Below are positions 1 through 9,684 of a stretch of 64,000 nt of DNA, piece by piece. The number at the start of each line of letters is the position of its first letter. The first letter of the stretch is position 1. Source of the DNA: Diaporthe sp. PMI_573 (Eukaryota; Ascomycota; Sordariomycetes; Diaporthales; Diaporthaceae); NCBI GenBank assembly GCA_021399435.1, contig JAJTUP010000003.1, positions 2,542,001 through 2,606,000 on the forward strand, in the 5' to 3' direction. Below the pieces are notes generated by a model. That model was not told where the DNA came from. It was given only the letters and a program-made list of their open reading frames with translations, and did no database searches. Both the position numbers and the translations under genes were made by a program.

Positions 1-2235
1 AAGCTTAGATACGGGTAAACCAGGGGCTTTCGATAGTACCTCAAGCTATATTCCCACTTCCACTAACAATTTTAAAGTTTGTTGGAGGGCAAGGATCTCA
101 CTGCGAGATCTCATCACTGGAGGCGAGAACTTATCGGCCTGTTAGACTGCGCTAATTTGAAATGTTATGGATTGAAATTGCTGCGTAGGTAATCGCTATG
201 TTCACAATAGCACTCCAATTATGCTACAGGCTGCTTGGGATACAAAATGCGATTAATATCAAACAGAATTAACCCAAAGCTGTTGAGTCCAAGCTGTCGT
301 ATTGGTGATCATATCCGGAGGAAACTCTTGTGTACTAGGTTTCGAGCGCTTCATGTCAACTCTGATTTTCCCTTCCATTTTGTCAGATTTTCTCAGGCTC
401 ATCCCACCACGGAGACAGCAATGTTCAATACCTCATCTCGTTCTCCAACAGATGCTACGTTCTGTGGTTTTGCACTCCTTTACACATTACTTCATTGGCA
501 TGACTTAGTAACACAGTCCATCACGCTCCATCATGCACTTCTCCTTTTCCCCTAGTGCTCTAATGTCAGGTATTAGCGCCTTAACAAACTTAAACTGCTC
601 GGAAGAGGCAGCTCTCCAACCACAATCCCAGGGTTGCCCCAATAAGTGAGCCTGTTGCGGCAAGTATACACAACGAGCAGTATATTACAGCATTGGCCGG
701 TCAAAGCCACGTAGACCCTGCCTATGGCACACATATGAAGTATACACAGCGCTAGAGTCCCAGTTAATCTTTATATCTATATAAATGATGATAGTATTCT
801 GGTCGCTGGAGGAGAAAGTGGTATGTCCTTCCCTGCAGGCGTGCTCGCGAAGCTTGAGAGGCGCTCTCGCCTGCCTCCAACACTGGATAGCACAAAACGC
901 AGTCTCCCGGAACAGCTCTCGCTCTAAAAAGCTGTGGGGCCACAGGCGGTCGAATGTGCTCTTGGGCCTCTGATACAAAGTCTCGCAAGGTACTGGATGA
1001 GTATGTGCATTCAAGGGCGGAGCACCTGACCATATGGGCAAATTTCCCCCACAAAATCGGCAAGGGTCCCAGTCGTCGGCACGAATGAGATCAGGAACTT
1101 CTGGAACTCTTGTTCCGTGACTCGACTAGCGGCAGTGCAGCTTTCAGTGACAGCCTGGCTTCGTTGGTAAGAGGGGGCTCGCATTCGAAGAATGTCGGCG
1201 AGATGAAAAAGAGTCAGAGCAACAGCGGCCTGGAGTGAGCTGTGGGTCATATCAGAAGCGTCACCGAGTCGGGCGACATGTGCTGGAGTGACGACAGCCT
1301 CGTAATGGGGAGGATGCCCATCCATCTACCCTGACATCGGCAAAAGCAAAGTGGCGACACCATCACTACCAGGTTGGCTTTCCCTGCATGATACCGAACA
1401 TTTTCATATGTGCACAGGTGAGAGAATTGTTCGCTTGATTCAAACAAGACATTGCAGAGAAGAGCTGCTGTTACGGCCAGAGTGTATGTGTGGGAAGCTA
1501 TTAGTGGAAAAGTTCATCAAGGTACTCGGTACGGCCAAGATGCCCAATTTAATCAGTAAGGCAGGAGTAAGCGGATGCTTCACTAAAGGGTCTGGAAAAC
1601 TGTTTACAAACTTTCCAGGCAAGCTTCCCAAGGCCGCAGTTGCAATTTCCGTGGTCAGTTGCAACACGTGGTTTCTCTCCGAGCGGAGTGGGACGGAAAG
1701 GAGGTTTTCGTACAGGTGGTTGTAAGAAAAAAGGATTTTCGAATCATAAATGGGGTATCACGAATCAGACCCACTATGCCCACATACAAATAGAGCTTCC
1801 AAGCGGCCCACGCTGCTCGAGAGGATTCCTCGACCTTCAATCAACTAGATTCCACTAAGCCGGACGCTCGATCTCGTGATATGAGGCAAGGATGAAACGA
1901 AGATGCTTGCTTGGGATACCTTAAAGAAGGTAGTCTACCGCTAAGGCCTATCAAATAACGACTAATTGCCACAGCTATAGTAAATGAAAGGGCGGTTCTA
2001 CCGAATTAGTTACCTAGTTACAGATTCGAATCTTTGACCCTGTTCGGATCCTAGAGTTAAATACCTTTCGATTGAAAATACTATGCTATACCTAGAATGA
2101 TAAAGTGCCAGATTAACACCACGCATTGTCTGTAGGACCTGTTTGATCTATCTTCTGCACTCAGAAAGTGACCAGCACGATGAGCACAATGCCACAGAAA
2201 GCCCCGTGGTAAGCACAGAGCGATGCCATCACAGG
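1..2235. other. Gene-free stretch at left edge
   Basis: Both strands carry only short open frames with no signal peptide, domain motif or plausible splice partners. Nothing here can be supported as a gene, and no RNA gene or clear repeat was seen. Confidence 0.6.
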
Positions 2236-2967
2236 CTACTCTGTTCTGTCCTGCCACCAGTCCCGCTCTCTGTCAAGTCGATCCAGGTTGTCGTCAATAT
2301 CGTTGACTACCTCTTCCAAGCCAGGGTCAAAATTGATGGCGTCAAAGAAGAATGACTCCCGCATGTAGTCGCGATAGCGCCGTCCAAGAAGCTTATGGGC
2401 GGTGAAACCAAGCAGCCCATAGACCCCAAGCCGTGCCGAATGCCAGAACAGTGATGATAGGAAAGGACGCGCAGCAGCCTGTGGGTGCATGAACGTAGTA
2501 AATCTAGGCTGGTAGAACGGCATCCGATAAGAGGACCAACCGCGCCACAGGGCAAAAGTGGTTGTTCCTATAGCGATTGGTCGTTCGTACGACGCCGCTA
2601 CGACTCCTCTTGCAGCATGCGAGGTGAATATTGACATTTCTTCCGGACTGAGGCGACGCCCGGCCCAGGATGTCACCTCGGCGACCTCAGATGTGATCCT
2701 TGCGGTGTACCAGTTGTAATCACACCCCCACAGGCGCGAGAGTAGCGGAAGGTGGTGTAGGCCGCGGGAATCGAACGATGTCAGGTAGACCATGTTGCGC
2801 TCATTCCAAGCCTTGTGCCTTTCATTGTTCAGAGCATCTTGTTCTGGGGTGTTGCTCGTGTGGTTAGGTGGTGGAGGAGGATCAAGTCTGTCCATATCGC
2901 CGAGTGAGTGTGACTCGGAGACGTTGGGGTCGATTTGGCTGTCTTCCTGACCATTGTTGGAAGCCAT
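2236..2967 (-). CDS. Conserved-looking membrane protein, function unknown
   Basis: A single-exon frame of 243 aa from the ATG at 2967 (MASNNGQ...). An in-frame ATG 17 codons upstream would add a hydrophobic leader, but the inner start opens a typical polar, Pro-rich N-terminus (residues about 1-45, with a run of five prolines). The middle (about 60-130) is globular and rich in Trp, Arg and His. Residues about 110-195 hold two moderately hydrophobic stretches that could cross a membrane, separated by a basic, Tyr/Phe-rich loop. The C-terminus is strongly charged (Asp/Glu/Arg). It has the look of an uncharacterised fungal organelle-membrane protein, but I do not recognise a named family. The neighbours give no functional hint. 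I am fairly sure it is a gene and have no basis for a function. Confidence 0.75.
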   Translation of the reverse strand: MASNNGQEDSQIDPNVSESHSLGDMDRLDPPPPPNHTSNTPEQDALNNERHKAWNERNMVYLTSFDSRGLHHLPLLSRLWGCDYNWYTARITSEVAEVTSWAGRRLSPEEMSIFTSHAARGVVAASYERPIAIGTTTFALWRGWSSYRMPFYQPRFTTFMHPQAAARPFLSSLFWHSARLGVYGLLGFTAHKLLGRRYRDYMRESFFFDAINFDPGLEEVVNDIDDNLDRLDRERDWWQDRTE

Positions 2968-3018
2968 ATAATTTGGTTGCAGGCTTAGTAGGAATCTAAA
3001 ATGTGAAAAAGCTAGCAA

Positions 3019-4397
3019 TATTGCAGTAGGACGGTGTGGAAATTCATGTTAACTGCAAGGACAGAATGTTGCACGACGGTCGTACAAGAAGAAAATTTAG
3101 GGCTCCAGTTTTCTTATTTTCACCACCAACGCACTTACTTACACCTTCTAGGTATGGACTCTTTGTATTCTTCAAGTCCCTCTGCTAAGCTGGAACGGCA
3201 ATAAGTGTCCTATAAGGACAAGGGACCATGTGTCTTATCGACAACAGTGAGATTCGCTATGCAAGGCTTTAAACAGTGACTTTCCGATCTACTTCTGTAA
3301 ACCAGTGTTCTATTAGATGTGACTATTTTGCACTATAACACACATGTACACACACCTTTTAGATATTGATTGAAAATGTTTAGGGCTTGCGCCCAGATTT
3401 TGCGGTATTGTTCATTTGTCGTCATACTATGATACAACATTTAACATGAATATTTTGCCGCCAAACATATTATGGACCCTTAACCGCTTCTACTGCCTAG
3501 TGCTGAGGTACTCTTGTCAAGCGTCGCTTCAATCACGCACTGTATGCTATGTGCTGAGCTTCTCAGAGGAAATAGCGAATTCCACAGGTATGTTCAGCTG
3601 CGGAACGGCTTTCGCATAAATTTATGCCTCCCTCAATTAAAAGATTAAGTGCCCAGCTCTATGTAAGCCAGTGTTTTGAATTCCCATTTGACTCTGTTAA
3701 TCACCCACCTTTGAGAGACTGAAAATCGTCTGAAACGTCTTCGCCTGCGAGACAGGCCTGGAGGCTCTGTAACTGTTGTTTTCACAGAGATGAAGAAAAG
3801 AAAACAAAAACAAAAACAAAAACAAGGTCCCCAAAGAGGCCGGCAAGTGTGTTCATAGGCATCTCGTAGCTTCTGAATTTGTACGAGCCTGGTGGATTAG
3901 TCGTCACTCGCCCGCTGTGTTCCATGCGTCCATACCTGTAGCTGACAGCGAGATGAGGCCACACATTAATTTATCAAGGTGCTCGAAAAAGTCCAATTTA
4001 CGTCGAAACCCGAGGGTTAAGTAATTATGCCTCCGAATGTGGCAGCCGGCCGTGGGTGAACCGAACTTGCATAAGAGGCAGAAAAGTGTTGACGTCATAT
4101 TGATTTTGCGCTTGTGTTGAGTATTCCAGTAACATTGACAGTATATTATAATCCAATTCCCACATATTGTTATTTCGATATCCTAAGGCGAAGACATTGG
4201 AAAACAGAAACAGCCAACTTGTTTATGCTGACGCTCAATATTCTTCCTTTATATTGATAATCGACCAGTCTTTTTCAAGCCCTCTCAGGCCTTGCCTGGT
4301 GAAGCAACATCACTGCACAAGATCACGACAAAACGCCATAAAGCAGGCTTAGAGCAGGGCCACAGAACTCGCTATAGGTCCCAGACTAATCGTCATC
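3019..4397. other. Intergenic, AT-rich
   Basis: No supportable gene. It contains a short A-rich microsatellite and presumably the promoters of the flanking genes. Confidence 0.6.
3791..3825. repeat. (CAAAAA)n microsatellite
   Basis: An A-rich tract with about three consecutive CAAAAA units, preceded by related GAAAA units. Simple sequence only. Confidence 0.8.
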
Positions 4398-4988
4398 ATG
4401 CGTCCAAGTGCTTTATCTGCCAAAGGAGATTCATCTGGCTCTCTGAAGTCTCCTCCGTCCTCACCACTTCCAACACCCGCACTAGACTCGTCTGCCATGC
4501 GACACAGCTACACAATCGGGCGAGGAGAGACTGGAGTTCTATCTTTTGAGCCATACAAGGGTCACATCTTGCCTTACTGGGCGTTTCGCACGGTTCCCGT
4601 TGCCCGCAACTCGTCCGAAATCCTCTGGACAATCTCCGAGTCTTATGTGGAAAGGAAGGATTTTGTCGGCGCCGACATGACCCGAAAGTTTATTCAAATG
4701 GGAGTGACCAGAGCCAGGAGATACGCGAACCACAAGGGGGGGCGGAAGTACGCAAAGGATACATGAGACAAGCTCGAAAAATGGACCGGCGGCAGTGAGG
4801 AAGACGTCAGAAAGAGGAGGGAGAAGGAGGAGGCCAGCGAGATCTTCAAAGTGGTGTGGAGGGGATGCATTAAAGATGAACACTATAGGGGTTTGAAGCA
4901 GGGCTGGACCGCGGAAAAGAAGGATTTTGAAAAGTCGAAGCTGATGGCTGGTAAGATTAACACAAAGAGCAAGCAACAAGTCGAATAA
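4398..4988 (+). pseudogene. DUF4385-family protein interrupted by one in-frame TGA
   Basis: The frame starts at ATG 4398 and reads a DUF4385-like core: GRGETGVLSFEPYKGHILPYW, then DFVGADMTRKFIQMGVTRAR followed by RYANHKGGRKY. These are blocks I associate with DUF4385, a family of unknown biochemical role. A TGA at 4764-4766 ends the open frame after 122 codons. Reading on in the same frame gives 73 further codons to TAA 4986-4988. That extension is Lys/Glu-rich, ends in a charged helix-like tail (WRGCIKDEHYRGLKQGW), and resembles the normal C-terminus of the family. There are no GT-AG sites that would neatly remove the TGA. The simplest reading is a CGA-to-TGA (Arg to stop) C-to-T transition in an otherwise intact gene. 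A sequencing error, stop readthrough, or a functional truncated protein remain possible. Confidence 0.7.
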
Positions 4989-5352
4989 TTTCAACGCCTC
5001 AGCACGGCCCAACATGGAGCTTCGCATGGAACCGGTACGTGCTTCAAATAGAGTAAAATCTTTCATGAGATATGTAAAAATTCAAATCTGTCTTGACAAT
5101 CATCATGTACTCGTTCCACTAGGTTAATTTTTGTGCGGGATTCTGATACCGAGCAGCCCAGGCTGAATAGAACAATTTATTTCATTATACCAGTGGAATT
5201 AGTAGACTTGCAGCGAGTCTGAGTCCAAGTAAGAGACTAAGCTTTCAATATGAACCATTGCAGGGTTATTTGAGACATGCAGCTGCGGCGCACCCATCTC
5301 CTATATTAACTACTGAGCCCACCAATCACTGATCATTGGGTTGATCACAACA

Positions 5353-5850
5353 CTACACTCTCCACACCACACCAAATCGCCATGATGGACTTGAGAGCGA
5401 GGGCTCGCAGTCAATACACCATCTCTTCCAGGATACGAGTAGCTCCCGCCAACACTGTAGCTCGCGCACCACCGCGATTCGACCCGCCCCGAGACATCGT
5501 GACGCGTTAATAACGAAGTGAACGTATTGAATGACTGTGGCGCAGTCGCCCAGCTTGATAATAGGGCGCATTTGGTCCTGGGGACCACCCACAAGGACAC
5601 AGCCAGTTGCCCGAATGCGGCCCATGATCCTTTCAGTCTGCGGTGTGGTGATGGTCAGGATGGTGGTATTGCGCAGATCTCGCATATGCGCTGCGACCTT
5701 GAGACGCGCCTCCGACAGATTGCCACTGCAGGTGTTCTTCAGGTCGCCCGGCAAATTCACGATTGGGCAGATGGAATGGTAGATGAAGCAGATAATTCGA
5801 CGTTCACATCCTGTGCTCAGCCTGGAGCCTTTGTGTGCGTTGGCTCGCAG
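5353..5850 (-). other. Possible coding remnant, unrecognised
   Basis: A minus-strand frame reads through about 5850 to 5353 with no good ATG at its head. Residues such as NLPGDLKNTCSGNLSEARLK and ITTPQTERIMGRIRATGC look more protein-like than the surrounding frames, and there are several cysteines. No domain is recognised and no splice structure could be completed. It may be an exon of a decayed gene or chance. Confidence 0.2.
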
Positions 5851-6098
5851 ATACGATGTCTGGCGACACAGTCATCGACGAGACCCGGCGACCTCAGTTC
5901 ACTCCGCGATACATGTGGTCATCTTCAATTTATGCGTCAGGATTAGCTGTGACTCAAATGAGATGCGCATCCAGAAGTGAGCGCTTAGCCATGGAAAACT
6001 TTCAATCCAGAATTCCAGAGTGTATTTCAAGCGATCCAAGAAGTGGTTTTGAGACTGAACCTCGCTCCACACCGACAAGGTGTTTTTCGAACGAAGAA

Positions 6099-6781
6099 AT
6101 GATCAAATCAAGACTTTGTGTTTCAGCAATAGTTCCTCAGGCGCTGGCCGCAGTGGCGAATATCCAACCTAGAGGCTCCACCTGGACCAACGCAGCAAGT
6201 GATGACACCTTCAATTCTCCAACATCAACCTGCGATAGTGGCAGATTCAGCAACTGGACAGACGCAACGGCAACTGGTGGGTACACGGAAGAGTGGTACT
6301 GCGAGAGGATAGTAGACGTTATCAATTCCGAACTCTCGCCGGGCGGCTACTGGACCGTCAACAACAACGACGGTGACCCCTTTGTAGGGCTGCTATCCTC
6401 CCACGACAAATGCTACTGTAGCGTAGCGAGGCTTGATGGTCACAGTGGGGCGTTCAAGTAAGTCCCAGCAATATGTCGTCCTCATCACAACCTACTGACT
6501 CTTACGCTTCTTCCAGGGTTGGGAACCAGGATGTGGTGAATTTCATCACCCAAGCCATGGACAAGGCCAGCGTCTCTGGCCAGTTGCGCGGCGAGGCGGG
6601 AACTACGATGTGCAGCACCGAGGGTGGAGACAAGGATCCTGCCTTGATCGCTTTCAAAATCAGCTTGCACCCGCCAGGTTCTTCTTCCGCTTCCAGTCGG
6701 TACTTTGGCAGTGGCGGCGGCGGGCTGGCTTGGGTTGCACTTGGACTTCTGCTGTGGGGCTTAGTCTTGCACATGTCCTGA
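6099..6781 (+). CDS. Secreted, GPI-type anchored protein with probable Hce2 (Ecp2-like) domain
   Basis: Two exons, 6099-6457 and 6517-6781, flank a 59-nt intron (gtaagt...cag) and give 207 aa. I chose ATG 6099 because it opens a signal peptide (MIKSRLCVSAIVPQALAAVA) followed by a Ser/Thr-rich mature N-terminus with N-glycosylation sequons. The central region (about residues 60-150) has the spacing expected of Hce2, the fungal homologues of the Cladosporium fulvum Ecp2 effector: a Cys followed by an amphipathic helix, a Gly-Tyr-Trp block, a Cys-Tyr-Cys strand, then VGNQDVVNFI and a Gly-x-x-Met-Cys-type strand near GTTMCS. The C-terminus has a small-residue stretch (Ser/Gly) and a hydrophobic tail ending LALGLLLWG-like, as in GPI-anchor signals. 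Secretion and anchoring are well supported. The Hce2 assignment is pattern resemblance, not a search result. In the host family, roles range from plant-cell-death effectors to antagonism of other microbes. Confidence 0.7.
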
Positions 6782-7203
6782 TGTTGTGTAACTATTCAGG
6801 GCTTGGGGTGCGAGATACGTAAAACGAGGCAAGACAGTAGCACGGTAGACAATAAATTTTGCATTTCGACGTGCGATGCAGGCTACGATCCCACTTGCCC
6901 AGAATGATCTTCTGCATCGTCGGCAAGAAAATCAAGGCACCGCTGCTGACCCGGTGGCAAACCCCAAGACTCTGCCACCTAGGTGATTAAACAAACGGCC
7001 TTTGTGGAAAACACGAACCAGAAAAAAAATCGGATTGTGTGCAGAAAAAAGTGACAACTCATCGTCGTGATTCAGTCGTCTGCGTAGCGACCCAATATTT
7101 GCTGCGTCCAAGTACGAGAATAGGCACGGCCGCATGCGGGCCTAAAGATAGCTTCAATGCCTTGGGATCCGCATCGCATGCATCGCATGCATCGCGTCGA
7201 CCC

Positions 7204-7230
7204 GACAGACAGACAGACAGACAGACAGAC
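7204..7230. repeat. (GACA)n microsatellite
   Basis: About six consecutive GACA units, preceded by tandem GCATCGCAT units (about 7170-7198). Confidence 0.9.
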
Positions 7231-7273
7231 TGCCAGACTGCCAGCCCGTGCGGCCCACCCCGGGCGGGCTGGC

Positions 7274-7290
7274 GCAGCAGCAGCAGCAGC
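7274..7290. repeat. (CAG)n microsatellite
   Basis: Five to six consecutive CAG units in GC-rich flanking DNA. Confidence 0.85.
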
Positions 7291-8295
7291 CCGCTTGCCT
7301 GCTTCCTTGCGTGCGGCCCGCAAGTCCCCATCCGTGCGCCGGTGGGGGTTGGGGAGTAACAAGCAACCCGCGCGGTGGAGAACAATATAGAAGAATTGCC
7401 CGGTTCGGATGGGGGCTTTTTGGGGTGTGATGCAGCGTAAGACGCCTTGGCCAAGTTGGACAACTGACACGGCCCTCTTCTGCCGCTGCCCTGCTGCAAA
7501 AGCCATGCAATGCGGGTGCAACGATGGCGCGCCCCACCGCCTCGGGAATGGGGGTTACTTGAAGGGGGTGCTGCTGCGATCATCCCAGCTGCGGAGACTC
7601 GCTCGCCCTGTGGCAGACCGGGGTGTGCCGGCCGTCCGCCACTCCCCAAGGAGGTCGGATGACGGCAGTGAGGCGAGCACACCAAGGGAGCTGGGAAACT
7701 CCGGGCTCCCTGGGGATCCGGCCATGGCAGCATCTTGTTGGATTCTCCGGTTGGTCAAAACTCCCCAGCGCCGGATTTGGTCTCGGCGGGCGGAGACCCG
7801 TGGTTGGTCGCCTGCGGATCTGAGGCTGGCGGCCTTGCCAGCTTGCATATATCGTCAGGCCGCATTCCCAGTCTAGGGTATTAGTTGTGTCCGTGATGAT
7901 CGGCATTCGCGTCATGGTGCGAAGCTTATTGCGCATCTCGGGTTATCTGATTTTGTAGTCAAAATGTTGGCGAGTGCGTGTGTTTAATGGCTTGGATGGG
8001 ATGTTCGGGATAGGGGATCATGTGTTCACTACGATGAAGACAAGTATCAGCACACATGTGTGAACAAAAGAAAAGCTTGTATTGTCTATCGTAAAGAATG
8101 TTGGGCTGTGGGGTACAGCGCATGGTCACATTGCCAGCTTGATGCAACGCTCCCTCCCATCTTTGTAATGTAGATATTTTGAAGCCAGTGAGAATCATCT
8201 TGCTCCTGACTCCAAACCGAAAACTGAAAACGCTGATAAAATCGTACGCCGTAAATCCATCATGCAATGTGTCGTAAAGTGTTGGTGAAATGAGA

Positions 8296-9684
8296 TCAGT
8301 ATCCTTGGGTGTACTTGTACCTCCCCTCGTCGGGGTAGAATACCTCGGACCTCCTGCCTCCTCTTGATCCCTTCTCCACGGTGAAGCGTCTGGGGGGCAT
8401 GTCAAATGATGATCGCCGGTCCCGAGGGCTGAACCTATTCATGAGACGATCGCGATACTCTCTGTCATCACGCTCTTCTTTCTCCCGTCTAGCCTGCCGC
8501 TGTGCTGATGTCTCCCGTTCATCAACGCCGATACCCCGGGCGGACTTGTACAAGTCGTCGAGTTGGTCCCGCCGCAGTGGCTGGACAGCCGGCGGGGAGC
8601 CAGATTCATCCCCTGTGGTTGTGCCGTAGGTGGTAGTGGGCTTGGTGTTCTTCAGGATTCCCTTCACCTCACCGTGGAGGTGCGGGCCAGTCCCGGCTCC
8701 TGTGATGGTCGCAGAACGGCTGAGCCTAGGCCGGCTGTTGATCTTGGCGTTCTGAGCGGCGCGTGGGTCATCATCCCAACGAACGCCCTTGACAGCGGGA
8801 GCGCGGCTGTCTGGTGGCGTCTGGGTGCCGAACGTGGCATGGCGTGCCCAAGCATCGTCGGAAGGATGTGAGCCGTACGAGGAACCATATGACCCGCCGA
8901 AGGGGGAAGCGCCATAGACGACATCGGCAGAGATGCCGGTGGTAGCAGGGCCGTCGACAATGGTAGGCTTCGCGCGTCTCAAGCGGCGCCGTTCACGATC
9001 GTATTGATCTGGCTCCGCGTAGACTTCCACAGGCGACTTTGAGTGACGACGGTGTGAGCGTGATGGTTCCAGGTAAGAATCCCGGGCGTGCCTTTCACGG
9101 TCCCGTCGGGAGGATCCAGCGCCATAGTTGTATAGCACATCGTAAGGGCCCAGGGGAACGGCAGACGACTCCCGTCGTTGTGACGAAGACCGGCGAGAAC
9201 GGTCGCCGCTCTCGACGATGATGGGCCGTGATCGGTGCTCACGCCTTGGCTCGCTATGATACCCATCATCGACTGGCATGGTTGATGAGCGACGCACCTT
9301 GGGGATGGGGATGGGGATGGGCTCAGCCCGGCGAGACCCGGTTCTGCGCACGCCATAGTCGGTTACGCGGTCTCCGTCGACATAGAGTCGCTGCTGGCTG
9401 GCACGCTTCTCACGCCGTCGTTCTCTGTCACTCTGGCCATAAGATGGAGACGACTGGTGGTCAAAGTAGTAAGGTGTTGGTTGCCTGTCCTTTAGCGACG
9501 ATGAGGGAGAGTCGACCCGCCCAGGGGTGACCGAAAGCTGTAGTCTGGTACAGTTGATTTTGCGGTCGAACTCGCGCACGATGGGATCGCTGCAAATGTG
9601 GCCGGAGCGGCATGCGTCAACCCGTTCAGTGACGTCCTTCTCACCATCGACATAGGCGTTGTGGTAGATGTTCTTGATACACAT
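8296..9684 (-). CDS. Arg/Ser-rich low-complexity protein with Cys-containing N-terminus
   Basis: A single exon of 462 aa. An upstream ATG exists at 9726, but I prefer the one at 9684 because MCIKNIYHNAYVDGEKDVTE looks like a folded, conserved N-terminal motif with a short Cys-x(n)-Cys segment (ACRSGHICSDP). The rest is disordered. Residues about 60-280 are dominated by Arg, Ser, Tyr and Asp (RRSSSQRRES-like runs, RDRERHARD). There is a Gly/Ser/Tyr patch near the middle (FGGSYGSSYGSHPS), and the C-terminal third has many charged RR/RE/KE residues with a possible short coiled coil (RQARREKEERDDREYRDR). RS/RE repeats are common in RNA-binding and splicing-associated proteins, but no RRM or other fold is visible. 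I recognise it only as the kind of uncharacterised protein common in filamentous fungi. A GC-rich gene-free region of almost 5 kb lies upstream. Confidence 0.8.
   Translation of the reverse strand: MCIKNIYHNAYVDGEKDVTERVDACRSGHICSDPIVREFDRKINCTRLQLSVTPGRVDSPSSSLKDRQPTPYYFDHQSSPSYGQSDRERRREKRASQQRLYVDGDRVTDYGVRRTGSRRAEPIPIPIPKVRRSSTMPVDDGYHSEPRREHRSRPIIVESGDRSRRSSSQRRESSAVPLGPYDVLYNYGAGSSRRDRERHARDSYLEPSRSHRRHSKSPVEVYAEPDQYDRERRRLRRAKPTIVDGPATTGISADVVYGASPFGGSYGSSYGSHPSDDAWARHATFGTQTPPDSRAPAVKGVRWDDDPRAAQNAKINSRPRLSRSATITGAGTGPHLHGEVKGILKNTKPTTTYGTTTGDESGSPPAVQPLRRDQLDDLYKSARGIGVDERETSAQRQARREKEERDDREYRDRLMNRFSPRDRRSSFDMPPRRFTVEKGSRGGRRSEVFYPDEGRYKYTQGY

Larger units (their letters stand above)
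6782..8295. other. GC-rich intergenic region
   Basis: Overlapping frames in all six registers reflect GC richness rather than a gene. The stretch includes a GACA and a CAG microsatellite and is probably 3'-flanking DNA of the two convergent genes on either side. Confidence 0.6.

Noticed and set aside
7059..7733. Long overlapping open frames on both strands
   Set aside because: They come from GC-rich simple sequence (GACA, CAG, GCATC units); no conserved motif, signal peptide or supporting splice structure.
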